From the NCBI RefSeq assembly GCF_958979055.1, contig NC_084897.1, forward strand, positions 21,687,628 to 21,751,627: a stretch of DNA of 64,000 bases, written 5' to 3'. Made by a program: the position numbers and the translations under genes. The notes under the pieces were generated by a model, which was given only the letters and a program-made list of their open reading frames with translations, did no database searches and had not been told where the DNA came from. Source of the stretch: Alnus glutinosa. Taxonomy: Eukaryota > Streptophyta > Magnoliopsida > Fagales > Betulaceae. Shown here in pieces: positions 46,342 through 58,469 of this stretch. The first letter of the stretch is position 1, and each line of letters opens with the position of its first letter.

Positions 46342-49300
46342 CTATTCTGAAGGAGTGGAAGAGGGCAGAAGGTGCTTGTGTTGGGATTGATCCTCCAAGT
46401 CTTGGGATATTTTCTGGGATGACTTGGGGTTCCTGTAAATTGCATATAGCACCAGTTGTGCTGCTCCCAGAAGAAACCCAGCCCCATTTGGCACCTGCAT
46501 GCAACGATTCCCCCGTCAAATTTGTTTTCAACACTTCATTGGAATTACAGGCCAGAAAAAAGGAACACAGAACAAAATCTACAAACATGGAGAAGGCTGC
46601 ACTACTTCTGTACTTCATATCAGCCAAAGTTGTCTATTAAACCCACGTACATCCTTAAAAGAACTACATGTATTTTTAATAAGATTAACATATGTCGGTT
46701 AATAGGATTAATACTATGCAATTCCCGAAATAGGATCCTCTCCATTTCAAATGAAATGGATGTTATTCATGTTATGATAAAGATTTTAAAGTTAATACAT
46801 CTAATGGTGTACATGATTTTATATTATTTAAAAAATTTAAAAACGTGCCAATACTGATTTTATATACACCGTTAGATACACCAACTTCATACATTTCATT
46901 TAATAAAATGGAGCAATTCTCACATAAGTAAGCTATTTAATAGGTTCAATTAAAAGAATATTCTTTAATCTAATTTAAAAGAAAACTTTGTCCATATCTA
47001 TTCATTGTGAAAATGCAGTTATTTTATTGGGAAAAGTACACATAACCCCCTCAAACTACCATTTAATTGTCAATGTACCCCCCAAACTACCAATTGTGTC
47101 AATGTCCCCCCTTAAACTACCAAAAAATGTCAATGTCCCCCTTAAGACCAACAAAAAGACAAAAATGACCTTAATTTTTTTTGAATAAGACAAAAATGTC
47201 ATAAATTCAAAAAATTAAAACTAGAACTAAAAAATTAAAAAATTTAAAATTTAAAACTAAAATTTAAAATTTAAAAAAAAAAACAACGAAAAAGGAACAG
47301 TTTTTTTTTATTATTTTTTTAAGAAAAACAAACAAAAAATAACTGAAATTTTTTTTAAAAAAAAATAAAAAATAAAACAAATGAAAAAAAAGAAAAAGAA
47401 AAACCAATTTTTATTAAATTAAAAAACGAAAAAGAACAATTTTTTTTAAAAGAAAAAAAACGAAAAACAAAAAATAACAGAAATTTATTTATTTTTGTAA
47501 AAAATAAAACAAATTAAAAAAAAAACCAGTTTTTATTAAAATAAAAAAACGAAAAAGAACAATTTTTTTTTAAAAAAAGAAAAAAAAAACTGAAAATTAT
47601 TATTTTTTTTAAAATAAAAAACAAAAAACAGTTTTAAATTTTTTATTATTTTTTGGAAGAAATTTTTGTTATTTTATATTTTTTTAGTTTTATTTTATTT
47701 TAATAATTTTATAAAGGGCATTTTTGTCATTAGGGGGACATTGACAATTTTTGGTAGTTTAGTGGGGGACATTGACACAATTGGTAGTTTGGGAGGTACA
47801 TTGACAATGAAGTAGTAGTTTGAGGGAGTTATGTGTACTTTTCCCTATTTTATTTTAATAACCGCAACCGCCTTGCCTTAAGCCGTTAGTAATTATTTAA
47901 AGTTAGAACCGCTTTTAAATTTGGACATTTTGTGCTTATTTTCTTTTTTAGCCTTTCATTGGACCTCTATTTTGGACCTATTTTAGATGTTTTTAGGTTG
48001 CTTATTCTTCTTCTTATTTTTTTTGCCGAATATATGGTACTGTTATTTAAAACCCCATTTGAATACACCAAAACAAAGTCGTTTTGTATATTGTGTATAA
48101 GCGGTGAGCGGTTACTGACTGCCTTCGCTTATTCTTACAATTGCTAATCGCCCTATTCTAGATTATTAACGATTTTTTTTTTAAATGCCTATAAAAATAA
48201 TTAGATAGTTAGCAACTAGCATACAATTATTAACCGCTTTCCTTTTCATCCTAGCGGACCCAGCCTGTATCCACATGTTAAAGAGTTATTTGGTTCCAAA
48301 AGAGTTGAATCTACTCAATAGTATTATTTATAAGGAGTTTTGGGTTTGACCAATAACAGAGATTAAGGCTAATTAAGAATAACGGGCAGAGCTCCATATG
48401 AGAAGCAAACGCATGCTTAATTTGAAAGAAATTCCAACTTATAACCATCAGAAAATTCAATATAAAGATGCGAATGCCGAGGAATAAGATTGATAAATCA
48501 TCATTTTTTTTTAAAGTTTAAGGGTGTGTTTGGAATTGCAATTTTAATAGATAAAAAAAAGTGATTTTAAATCAAATGGTAGAAAATAAGTCATTTGAAA
48601 ATGCAAATTTTATGTTTTTTCAAATCGCTTAAATCGCCCGGGCAATGATGTACTTTTTTGAAAGCATGAAATTTTAAAGCCTAACATGGAATTTTAAATG
48701 TCAAATTGAGATTTTGCTAAACGCTTAACTGCGTTTTTAAAAATCATTTTTTTAAATTGCACATTTTGAAATTGCAAACTCAAACGGACCTTAAGATGAT
48801 AAGAAGAGGTAAATTTTATCACTTAATCAATACTTTAATATTTTTCTTCACGGGTAGGCTCATATTACCTTTTAGTAGTAGGCTCATATTACCTTTTAGT
48901 AAGTGAAACTCAACATGTAAAATATTTAATTAAAATGACAATAAATAAAAGAGATAAAGATTTGAACTCAAAATCTTTGACTAAGCCATTTTTTTAAAAA
49001 GTTTAAAATAATAGAGAAATATAAATTTAATCGACTAATAATATTCTAAAAAGATTATCGAGTACTTACTCCAAGGAAGAAATCCTTGACAAGGACGGCA
49101 TAGAAAGTCCAAATCCCTCCATTCAAGGAAAGGAAGAGGGAGAGAAGGAAAGGCATGTACTCTACGCTTTTAGCTGTCACCACCGTTTTCTGTACATTGC
49201 AATATATAAAAATACATCAATTATTTTAGTAAACCAACTACAACAATATATAAAAATATATCAATTATTTAGTAAACCAATTACAACTTGGGCTTATCTC

Positions 49301-50998
49301 AAAAAAAAAAAAAATATTACAACTTGGGCTCCACTCACCCTTCAATCATTTTGGGATTGCCTGACTTATTTTGTAATTAGCTTTATTAAAATGAATTCAA
49401 AGATTATTTTAGGTACGTTAAAAAAATAATTTACTTTATATAATCAAATTACGTCATTGAATTAACAAGTTTTGATAGAATAACACGTCAGAGTCGATAA
49501 AATTATGTCATGTATCCTATTTAAAATAGTAAATATCATACTAATGAAATCTGTTAAGTCATTGAAAGAAATTTGACTGTGAAGAGTGAATTATTTTTTG
49601 GAAAAACTTCACTTACAACCCTTGATCTTTCATTACTTTTGCAATTATCATGTCAAACTTTAAAAAAAATGTCAATTTAGTGTATCCATCTTTCAATTTT
49701 TTTTTTATTTTTTTATTTTTTAATTTCAACCATCTATTAGAATTTCGTTAAATGTTGTTAAAATTTTCAACATACACGTGTTTTCTTTTTTTTTTTAAAA
49801 AAAAAAAAAATTTATAAAAATTTCAAAGATTTAGGCATGGATATTTTTGTAAATTCTGTTAAATTTTGACCAACACTTAAATCTTTGTATTTTTTTTTTT
49901 TCCTAAAAAATGATGAGTATTTTAGGAATTTTGATAGGATTTAACATAAAATTTGAACAGATTGTTGAAATTGAAAAAAATTGAAAGGTTGATACCCTAA
50001 AATTGAGACTTTTTAAAGTTTGAGATTATGATTGCAAAAGTGACAAAAAAAAAAAAATCATGGGTTGAAACTTGTAAGTGAAGTTTTTTCCTTTGTTATT
50101 TTTTAATATCTCAAGAACCTCTAAGTTTATTTTGATACTAGAAGGAGTTAATTGCAAATTAAATAAACCACGTTGACTAATTTTACATTTTTCCAAAAAA
50201 AAAAAAAAATTATACAAAAAACCATGACAAAGAAGATGACGAAGAAGAAAAAGAACGGAGTTCCTTACCATGGCTGCCAGAGGTGAACTGTACATGACTA
50301 TATTTAGGCCGGCGCACAAGAATCCGATGACATCGATCCGTACTGTATCTCCGTGCAACACAAAACGAGTAATCAAAATCGCTGCTCCGAGAAACCCCAC
50401 ATCCAAAATCGCAACAAATATGGCAGTCTTCGCCTGAAGAGTAAATTATGGCCGGCCAGATAAATGAACTAAATACCATAGAATTCATGATTATCAGACA
50501 TTATAATTCCAATGATGATGATGAGTAACTTAATTAATTACCCTTATCCTTGGAGGTGCAAATACGAGGAATAATGTAACGTAAACAATCTCCACCACAA
50601 CACCAAAACCATTAACAGTCGCCACAAGCAGGCTTCCAGGCTTTGTAACTCCATAGTAAGTCCACAGTGCTGAGTTCAGTAGGGTGCAAATGTAAGGAAG
50701 GCTCTCAAATTCTTCTGTTGATCGACGCTTAACAATCCGCCAGAATGTTCCTCTGCAAAAAACGACATTAATTCTGATCATCAGTTTCTCATTTGATATA
50801 CCAATTATTTAGATGATCATCATGAGCTCAATTACTTACAAGGGAGAAAGAAAGAGCAAAACTGATATGATGTTGCCTGAAACAAAAGTGAAAAGAGATA
50901 ATTAACATGATCGAATTCATCAGAACCCACCAAAAAATATGTGGAGGATGAGATTGGTTATTACCTATAACTCCAACAAAGAAACTTAGGCTAGTCAT
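46342..50998 (-). CDS. SWEET sugar transporter, clade IV (SWEET16/17-like), copy A, six exons
   Basis: Exons on the minus strand are 50998-50965, 50876-50840, 50752-50542, 50433-50269, 49189-49070 and 46494-46342 (720 nt, 239 residues); every intron is GT..AG. SWEETs have seven membrane segments in two MtN3 repeats and move sugars by facilitated diffusion; clade IV members act at the vacuole membrane with fructose or glucose. Repeat 1 (about 6-92) shows [36 protein letters not shown] and LLVATVNGFG. Repeat 2 (about 96-212) shows [53 protein letters not shown] and VPNGAGFLLG. The pocket Asn (TVNG, VPNG) and Trp (GGIW) residues are present. An in-frame ATG lies at 51019; 50998 was chosen because it aligns with the start of copy B. 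Introns 4 and 5 are enlarged by transposons. Confidence 0.93.
46728..46912. mobile_element. MITE-like palindrome in SWEET copy A intron 5
   Basis: The inner arms ACATCTAATGGTGTACATGA and ATACACCGTTAGATACACC pair imperfectly. The left end has a hairpin (CTCCATTTCAAATGAAATGGA). Part of the block of insertions filling intron 5. Confidence 0.45.
47029..47845. mobile_element. MULE-like foldback element in SWEET copy A intron 5
   Basis: TATTTTATT flanks both sides exactly (47020-47028 and 47846-47854). Inverted ends of about 130 bp start GGGAAAAGTACACATAAC and end GTTATGTGTACTTTTCCC, followed inward by CTCAAACTAC, GTCAATGTACC and AAACTACCAATTGTGTCAAT with their complements. The interior is poly-A/poly-T with repeated GAAAAAGAACA units. 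No transposase is present. Decayed relatives lie at about 11470-11820 and 45650-45775. Confidence 0.85.
47862..48260. mobile_element. hAT-like fragment in SWEET copy A intron 5
   Basis: Shows the AACCGCAACCGCC, AAGCGGTGAGCGGTTAC and ATTAACCGCTTTCC subterminal motifs and the CAAAACAAAGTCGTTTTG stretch related to the elements at 9436-10057 and 55294-55890. Ends are not sharply defined. Confidence 0.35.
48522..48790. mobile_element. Tourist-like MITE in SWEET copy A intron 5
   Basis: The ends GGGTGTGTTTGGAATTGCAA and GAAATTGCAAACTCAAACGG pair, and TTAA lies on both sides (48518-48521 and 48791-48794). It is related to 41261-41547. Confidence 0.65.
49600..50095. mobile_element. MULE-like foldback element in SWEET copy A intron 4
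   Basis: TTATTTTTT occurs at 49591-49599 and at 50096-50104, a 9-bp duplication. Ends GGAAAAACTTCACTTACAA and TTGTAAGTGAAGTTTTTTCC are inverted repeats that continue inward (CATTACTTTTGCAATTATCA against ATGATTGCAAAAGTGAC). Four extra bases (TTTG) sit at the right edge. No frame is present. Confidence 0.7.
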
Positions 50999-52344
50999 AG
51001 AGCTAGAACAAAAGTTCAAGGAATAAAATGGGAAGAAATGGGAGCTAGCTTAGCTAGCTAGCTAGCTAGAAGGTTTTCCAACTTTGGCTTTGAATTTAAA
51101 GTAGCTTGGTTTGAGTCAGTCATGCATATATATATATATATAGGTTTAATTTACGTATTGAATAATACAACAATGGGTCACTTGATCAGCTCCTAACCCA
51201 CGTAGTTTGGTTTTGTAGAAAGTATTGGCGCACAAAGTGGGCAGCCCAACATCGTTTCCCACTTTCACTACAGACGTGTTGTAATTAACACCAAATTAAA
51301 GGAAGTGATGCTTGGCATTACTCCACATGTGGAATAACGGTTACATACAAAAAGTGGTGTATAAATCAACGTACTTAATTTAGATAGAGAGAAGAGACAG
51401 AAAAATGTCTCTCTGGTAGCATATGTGTTTGTACATCTATTTGGTTTTCTGAATCTGCATGCGGAAGGCATTTAGGCCGTAGATTATATGGGTATTACTC
51501 CAGTACAAATATATATTCTCTACCACAGAGAGAAAAATTTAAGAACAAAGCTAGCATGTGGAATAACTACGTAAGATCAAATTTATTTAGATATATTAAA
51601 GGTATCGAATAATTCATTCCACTATGTATTATTGTATTTCTAACATGTTTAAAGTGATCAACCACACACAAGGAATTATGGTCATTAATCCTATCCCGGT
51701 TCTACACACTAATTGATGTAAGAACATTTGAGGGCGGTTATGTAAATTAAGTTTTGAGAAGTGTTTTAGGTTTTGGGTTTAAAAAATAGTTTTGAAAAAT
51801 GTAAAGTTTGAGAATTGATTTGGTGGGGGCTTACAAATAAAAATTTGTTTGCTAAATTTTTGAGAAATTTCTGACAACCACCGTGAGGTTGTTTGAAGTT
51901 CACAGCATCACTGTGGTGATGCCAGAAGTTCATGGCAACCATCATGAGCTGCCGAACGTTCACCACGGGGCCACCATAAGTCCATGGGGCCACAATGAGG
52001 CCATCGAAAGTTCATGGTTGCCATTGCATGTAGAGCCGTCAAAATTTCACGACGGCCAATGTAGGGACACCGAACACTCTTGGCGGTCACTATGAGGCCG
52101 TTGGAATATCTGAAAATTTTGTGGTTTGTTTTGAAAAATATATTAGTACTACGAGGCTACATCTGAAAATCTGTTTGGTTAACTGATATTTGAGTTTCTT
52201 AAGTGTCAAAATTGAAATGAAAAGACTCTCACACATGGGTTGGCACCAATTGTTAACCCAAAAATGTGGATCCCATTGCCAATTATTAGGCAAATATTCC
52301 ATGACTTTTGCCAAAAGCAATCTTTCAATTGAGTTATTATAACC
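50999..52344. other. SWEET copy A promoter region and minisatellite
   Basis: Just upstream of the gene lie a (GCTA)n tract (51051-51072, TAGC on the sense strand) and a TATATATA stretch (51127-51143) that could serve as a TATA box. A degenerate 30-bp minisatellite occupies about 51875-52110. No other gene is visible. Confidence 0.45.
51890..52110. repeat. Degenerate minisatellite of about 30 bp, about seven units
   Basis: Units begin GTTCA(T/C)(G/C) and read roughly GTTCATGGCAACCATCATGA followed by GCTGCCGAAC. Starts are seen near 51898, 51928, 51958, 51980, 52010 and beyond, with length varying from 22 to 35 bp. Because the period is near a multiple of three, frames stay open on both strands (51883-52095 plus; 51993-51766 and 52090-51908 minus). 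It is GC-richer than its surroundings. No family resemblance in the translations. Confidence 0.6.
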
Positions 52345-52528
52345 AGTGTGATGCTATATATCATCATTTTGTCTTCATTTTATCTTTTTAAAATTGATTT
52401 GGCTCTTAAAATCACCATTGAATTTATGATAGATCATTATTGGATTTTGATCAAATGGTGATTTTAAGAGCCACATCAATTTTAGGGAAATAAAAAGAGG
52501 ACAAATGGATGATATGTAGCATTACTCT
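52345..52528. mobile_element. Palindromic MITE, copy 2
   Basis: Same family as 16685-16866: the arms hold GATGCTATATATCATCAT against ATGATATGTAGCATTACTC and TTGGCTCTTAAAATCACCAT against ATGGTGATTTTAAGAGCCA. More diverged than copy 1. Confidence 0.75.
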
Positions 52529-54566
52529 TATAACTAACCATCGTGCTTCACGTTTAGCAAAGTAACAACTTCATATCATTATTTGATTTCAAATTCTCAT
52601 TAATTGTCAAATATATAGCAAGTCTAAGTACTTTATATAATATATCATGGACGTGTCTTGTGCAGCCTGCTGTCACCCTCGGAAAGATTTTTCATATATA
52701 TGGACATAGTATAAAAAGAATTCATACGTTTTTATTTTATTTTATTTTAATAATTAGTAGTTAATTTCCCTTGAGATCATTGTCACCAACGTACACAAAG
52801 AGAATGTGACCCACAATTTTGAATCTTGCACCAAACTTTTGGGATATACGATTTTTCCGAGCAAGCATATTTGCTTAGCTAGATGCCTCTTAATTATGAT
52901 TAGCATTTTTCTTTATCCGTTTATATATAATAAGGGCTTGAGATTTGAGACCACATAAATTATTAAAAATGTGACTAAATCTAATTAAAATGGTTGAAGT
53001 GTCATGTCAAAATGGTTGAATAAACTATTAAAACCGTGTCTATGAGTGGTTGAACCAATCCAAAATTTTTGAGGGTTTTTTTTTTTTTTTTTTTTTTTCG
53101 ATTCTTAATTAATGATTAGCCTCTTTTTTTTTTATGTCATTTTTTATATTTTACACTAAAAAATAATTGATAAAACATCATTAGGTTGATATAGTGGGCA
53201 AAAGGGGTGGATGACAGCACTTTCATTTAAAATACTACCTGTCGTATATGTAGTTGCCATTTTCAAAGCTCTGGTATCAAGATTGAGAGATCATGTATCA
53301 TAGTAGTCCAAAACCGTTCCTAGCTATGCTATTCTATTTGACATTTTATGTGAAATAATTGACTAAGCCAGGACTTCGAAATTATGATTGTTGGGACAGT
53401 TTTCTGATTGGTGATGTGTTCACGGTTGCAAGAAAAAGAACAGTTAGACAAAGAGCTTTTTAAAATGGACTGATGAGAGATAACTTTGATGTTTAAGTCA
53501 GTATCACATTTTTGAATGAAAAAAATTACGTGTACGTCCTAGAGTAGGAATGGTCAAAATGGCCTTAATTACCTTCATCCTCTTGCCTTAAGTACTCCCT
53601 AGACTTTTGTTTTGTTTTGTTTTTTTTTTTAGGCCGGCACCCATACCTTGTAAATCTCAAAATTGGGGGTGCGATGCGGTCTAAGACTTGATTAGGCTCC
53701 ACTTGCCGGTAGGGGAAAGATCCCCATATTCTATACATAAGGCTTTGGATGGGACCCGGCTGGACTAACTCGAATTGATGTGACGTATACTTTCCCTAAA
53801 GTTTGGGGGCTTGAGGAATGACGAGTTGACTACATCGAATCCTACTAATTAACACTTAGCTAGCAAGAATGGACATCTTGGCAACCGAAATGAGGGGTTG
53901 GACAAAGACCTGTCTCCTGCTTTGTCATGCTTAGCGACCGCTAGAGGGAGCGATTGTTGCTCGAATGGTGAAGATTCAATTCGAACCCCTTTACTAATCG
54001 GGCCTTTGGGTCGGGAGTTTGGTAGGTGAAATTGGGCCTTTCGGTCGTAAGCCCACATCCCAACAATGGCTATTATAAATTATATGGGTTTCCATTTTTT
54101 TTTTTTATCTCTTTTTAATCAAATCCAAAGTTTGACCACTTCCCCCAAAATAATTTATATAAAGAAAGAATAAGAAAAGTTTGGCACCCTTTAAAAAGAC
54201 ATAGCATGTTTGCAATTGGTTTTTTTTTTATTTTTTAAATTAAAAAAAAATTTCTAGAATATGATTCTCTTCATGCTTTCAAGTGATGTACTAACTACTA
54301 AGACTTCACACGTCTCTAACTATTTACGTCAATCCAATGAGGAGAAATAATAGTTTATTAAGGACTTATTTGACACGTGAAATGACTATTCTATTAGAAA
54401 AAATAATTATTGTTATTAAAAATGTAGGATGGTGGAGTGGATCGCAATAGTTATTCTCATTCCTTAATTTGGTAACAAACACATTTTTTTTTTTTTAAGA
54501 GGAACAACACATAGTTTTACTATGTGATAGAACCAAAATTGGTAAAAAAATTTCACATTTTTTATA
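52529..54566. other. Spacer with an unclassified GC-richer block
   Basis: The first kilobase is plain AT-rich sequence with a T24 tract near 53076-53098. A GC-richer block at about 53630-54062, starting AGGCCGGCACCC and ending AAGCCCACATCCCAACA, resembles LTR-type repeat sequence but has no partner here. About 54360-54480 is a decayed half of a PIF-like element. Confidence 0.4.
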
Positions 54567-54572
54567 TTATAT

Positions 54573-54944
54573 TATGAGTTAAATACATTTTAACCTCCCA
54601 AATTACCACTCTTTCTCCGGATGGTCCCTCAAACTATCAGTGCTTAGATTTGGCCCCCCAAACTACCACTTTCTAATTTTTTTGCCCCATCCGTCCATTT
54701 ATGCCGTCAATTCTAAATAGAAATTCGAAACTACCTCTCCTACATTTTGAAATTCTAACGGTTAAGGAAATTGTTATTTTCGAGTTTTTGGCTAATTTCA
54801 GTTAGAATTGACGGCATAAATGGAAGGATGATGCCAAAATATCAGAAAGTAGTAGTTTAGGGGGGCCAGAATCTAAGCATTGGTAGTTTGGGAGGCCATC
54901 CGAAGAAATTGTGATAGTTTAGGGGGCAAAAATGTATTTAACCT
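54573..54944. mobile_element. Foldback (MULE-like) element
   Basis: Inverted ends pair GTTAAATACATTTTAACCTCC with the stretch ending GCAAAAATGTATTTAACC. Inner blocks pair AAACTACCACTTTCT with AGAAAGTAGTAGTTT and CATTTATGCCGTCAATTCTA with AGAATTGACGGCATAAATG. The flanks do not give a clean 9-bp repeat. It resembles the element at 7600-8379 at its ends. Confidence 0.6.
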
Positions 54945-55293
54945 TTATATTATTATTATTTTTAAAAGCCTAAGCACTAGGAATTCAATGAGCAATAGCG
55001 TTTTATCAGTTCAGTTACCGCCAGATATTGGACAGGCCCATAAAGCCTAGAATCCGTAAACAAGTTTGCTCAGCCCAAATGTTGAGCTTATTGCCTAAAC
55101 CCTAGTTAGTAGAACCTAGTTAGTAAAACGTGTAGAGATTGGAAGGTCACAACCCTTTTTTCCTTCAACTTATTAATTGTTCTAATAAAAATCTCACAAC
55201 CTAGTTTGCTTCATTTAAACCAGTTGGCTAATTAACTTAATTAAGAAAATTTAGAATTAGAAATTGTTTTGCTTAATGAATGAAAATCTCATT

Positions 55294-55890
55294 AGTTTAG
55301 AGGTGTACATGCGGATGTGGTTATTTGTAACATTTGCAGTCACATCTGCAAAATGCGGATATTATTTTTAGATATTTGAATTTGTATCACTAACTGCGTC
55401 TGCGTGGTTATTACAGTTTTTATCCGCTAACTGCATATTTGATATTGAGCCTTTTCGGCCTTCTTTATGTCTCTTTTAGGGCCTATTTTAAATGATATTA
55501 AAAATAATTTAAGTCAATTTTTAGTGTTTTGAGCTTGTTTTAATTTTTTTAAGCTATAATCACTTGAAAATATATTAGTTTTACATTACTTTTGCCTTTT
55601 TGACCACGTGTTACACGAAAAAAAAAAAAAAAAAAAAAAAACCAACCAAACAAATGTAAATATAACATTTACCTAATAAAAAACGATACGTCATTTGGTA
55701 TTAAACATCAAAATGACGTTGTTTTGATGAATTTAATAGAATCGCATTTGCATACCTTAAAACCGTTATTTGCATTCTTATATATATATATATATATCCG
55801 GATATCGATTTTTGCTAAGCGCATTCCCATCTGCATGTGCGGATCATGAATGTAGGCGGTTAATATTTGCCCGCATATACACTCCTAATC
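55294..55890. mobile_element. Non-autonomous hAT-like element
   Basis: Left end TTAGAGGTGTACATGCGGAT and right end CCCGCATATACACTCCTAA are inverted. Subterminal GCGGATATTA-like motifs and the interior ATATCTT/CCGCTAACTGC stretches match the element at 9436-10057. No transposase frame is present and no clean 8-bp duplication was found. Confidence 0.55.
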
Positions 55891-56087
55891 CCAACATTAT
55901 AGGATAATAATTAATAAGAGAAAAATATATTATCTAGCATTACTCTTAATTATTTGAATGGTCTAATGGTGGAAGTTTTGGTAATGTGCAAGTAGGAGAA
56001 AAATCTCCAAAACATGTTAGTTGGGCGAGCTTCCATTCAAAGAACAATCCAACCTGCAAGTCTATGTGCCGTTAATTCTTATTCACC

Positions 56088-56091
<4 letters not shown>

Positions 56092-56167
<76 letters not shown>

Positions 56168-56193
56168 ATCTATCTATATATATATATATATAT
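56092..56193 (+). repeat. Long (TC)n microsatellite followed by (TA)n
   Basis: About 35 uninterrupted TC units (56092-56161), then TCTATCTTATCTATCTA and a short TA run. The open frame 56021-56338 crosses it and is an artefact of the repeat. Confidence 0.95.
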
Positions 56194-57639
56194 GACCCAC
56201 AGCATCTGGTTGCTATGTTACATGATCAGAATGTTTTTGGAATTAATGCAACTACCCAATCATGTTAAACAAAATTGGGATTTGACATTGGACAATGGAC
56301 ACCATACATATCTTTTAACCTATAGTTTTTATATTTGAAAGGAGGAGATATAATATATAGTCATGTTCATGATATGCCACATCATTGTGAAGTCAGTATA
56401 GAATCACGACCCCATTACAAATTTTAACCACATATGACTTGTCCTCGATCATCTACTTTGAATTTAATATATGTCTTGTAAGTTGTGAGAGGGATGAAGT
56501 TAGGATTGGATTGGATTAGTAGTTGAGTTAAAATAGGAGTTTCATTAATTAGAATTAGATTAATTAAGATTATGATTAGAATTTATTTGAATACTTCAAT
56601 TCTTATTAAAGGGGGTATATATTATCTTATAGTATCCTCTAATTGCAAGCCAATTTTTAAGTACGAGTTTTATTCAAAATTTGTATCGATTTGCAATAAT
56701 AACAATGGTATGCAAACTAAATCCATCGACAGGGAAATGCCCATCGGAGACTCCAAATTTGGAGAAGCAAAAACAGCAATAACAATTGTTTTTATTAAGA
56801 ATATCACATTAAAAACCTTAAAAATTATTTTTAATATTTAAAAAGTTGTGTAAAACAAAAATAAATCGGTTTGGTAAAATTTGGATATTCTAAGAAGTTC
56901 GTTTGGCAATCTTGATTTTAAAAACAAATATGTTTCTGTTTTTGCTTTTTTCAAAAATAAATTATATTTTATTCAATTTTTTTAAAAAAAATCATATTTA
57001 ATTTAATTTTTTCTAAATAAATTATATTTTATTCAATTTTTTTAATTTTATCTCACAAAATTAAACTTCAAAATTTGCACACTAAAAAAAATTAAATTCT
57101 AATTTCAAAAATAGAATACCCAAATGAACATCGACAATTTGTTCCAAAAAAAAAATTGAATTATCCTTTGTAATTTGCTAAGAAAAAAAAATAGAAATCG
57201 TTAACCAAGGGGGCAACTGTCAGGTACAGTTCATTTATGATTTATGGATGGCTGCTTTCCCATGTCGTTCCCTTAATTAAAAGTACAACTAAATATGGAG
57301 GAACAGCGGTGGTCCCTGGTCTTTGATGTTGTCGGGTCAACTGAATGCCGTCAATTTCTTACCTACTACGTTGTTATCTACGGTTCTATGGCAATTTAAT
57401 GCAATAGAAATGCTCAAATTATTATAAATACATTATAAGTACACAACATTAAGGTACATCGAAAGACTTATATGTATGACCTCATCTCAATAGGTCTTGG
57501 TGTTGTGTATTTATAGTGCATGTATCATTCCCCTTTAATAATCTATTAAAAAGAACTAAACAAAATCTGAATTATGAAATAAATCTTATTCCTCTGATTG
57601 AATAGCAATGGACTTTAGTTAACCATGTAAGTGACCTAG
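56194..57639. other. Spacer with decayed MITE-like repeats
   Basis: About 56890-57130 has inverted ends (GTTCGTTTGGCAATCTTGAT against ATAGAATACCCAAATGAAC) of the Tourist-like type. About 57409-57535 has inverted AAATACATTATAAGTACACAAC against TTGTGTATTTATAGTGCATG. No gene is visible. Confidence 0.4.
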
Positions 57640-57956
57640 AAGATTAGGGTATGTTTGTGGCTGATATTTACAAAGTCTTCCGGTTTTTTCAAACTTGGAA
57701 GATTTGTCATACGCCAAAGGTAGCGAACTCAGCGGCACATTTGCTTGCAAAAGCAAGGTTCCATATTGCCACAGATCGAGTTTGGCTTGATTGTTATCCG
57801 AATAGTATTAGAGAGATTGTAATATTAGAGTTACCTACTCTGGTTCTTTAAGAGATTTATGCTCTTGTTGTTTACTTGATTATGAATGAAATCCATACGA
57901 ATGTTTATAAAAATAAATAAATAAATTAATTAATTAAAAAAAGAAAAGAAAAGAAG
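57640..57956 (+). mobile_element. Short LINE 3' remnant (RNase H-like end)
   Basis: An open stretch reads HTPKVANSAAHLLAKARF then RVWLDCYPNSIREIV, the last part of the RNase H-like domain at the end of plant LINE ORF2. It is followed by a LINE-like 3' end (TTTATGCTCTTGTTG, ATGAATGAAATCC) and an A/T-rich tail (57905-57955). It is heavily 5'-truncated. Confidence 0.6.
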
Positions 57957-58469
57957 CTTGGGGTATGTTTGGGTAAGAAAAAAATTTCAAATACTATTTT
58001 TCAAATATCAAATTCTATTAAGAGATTATCCAATTTTTTCTAAATTTGTCTTAAGTTTTTTAAACCATCCAAATATAATTTCAAAAAACAAATTCTCTCA
58101 ATATTTATAATTTTAAAAAAAATTGCACACCCAAACAAATTCTTAATGATGTAAGAAAGAAAAAAAAAAATCACAAATTTTCTATAAGCAGTTAATTTCT
58201 TTGTAAAAGTTATTCTTTCATTGAACTTCATTTTATCCCCCTTTTTTGTTTGTTTGTTTGTTAAAAGGCATATATTGATGTAGATATATAGCTAAGCTTT
58301 GATGTAGATATTGAGTGACCCACAAATTGAATAGAAGGTTGTCTACCAGTCTAGGTCAACGTACAATTATTCAAATTTAATGCTTCTTGGGAACTGAAAT
58401 TAAAATGGTTTTCGACAAGATAAAGACAAATAATTAAAAAACAACACTTTAATCTGATACCCTTTTCTC
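57957..58469. other. Spacer downstream of SWEET copy B
   Basis: A Tourist-like repeat lies at about 57960-58145 (GGGGTATGTTTGGGTAAG against TTGCACACCCAAACAAATTC). The rest probably includes the 3' untranslated region of SWEET copy B. Confidence 0.4.

Noticed and set aside
46316-46627. 103-codon minus-strand frame over SWEET exon 6
   Set aside because: The SWEET reading VPNGAGFLLGAAQLVLYA is in another phase of the same strand and joins exon 5 in frame; this frame is a shadow.
56021-56338. 105-codon frame with a long serine/leucine alternation
   Set aside because: Produced by the (TC)n microsatellite at 56092-56161.
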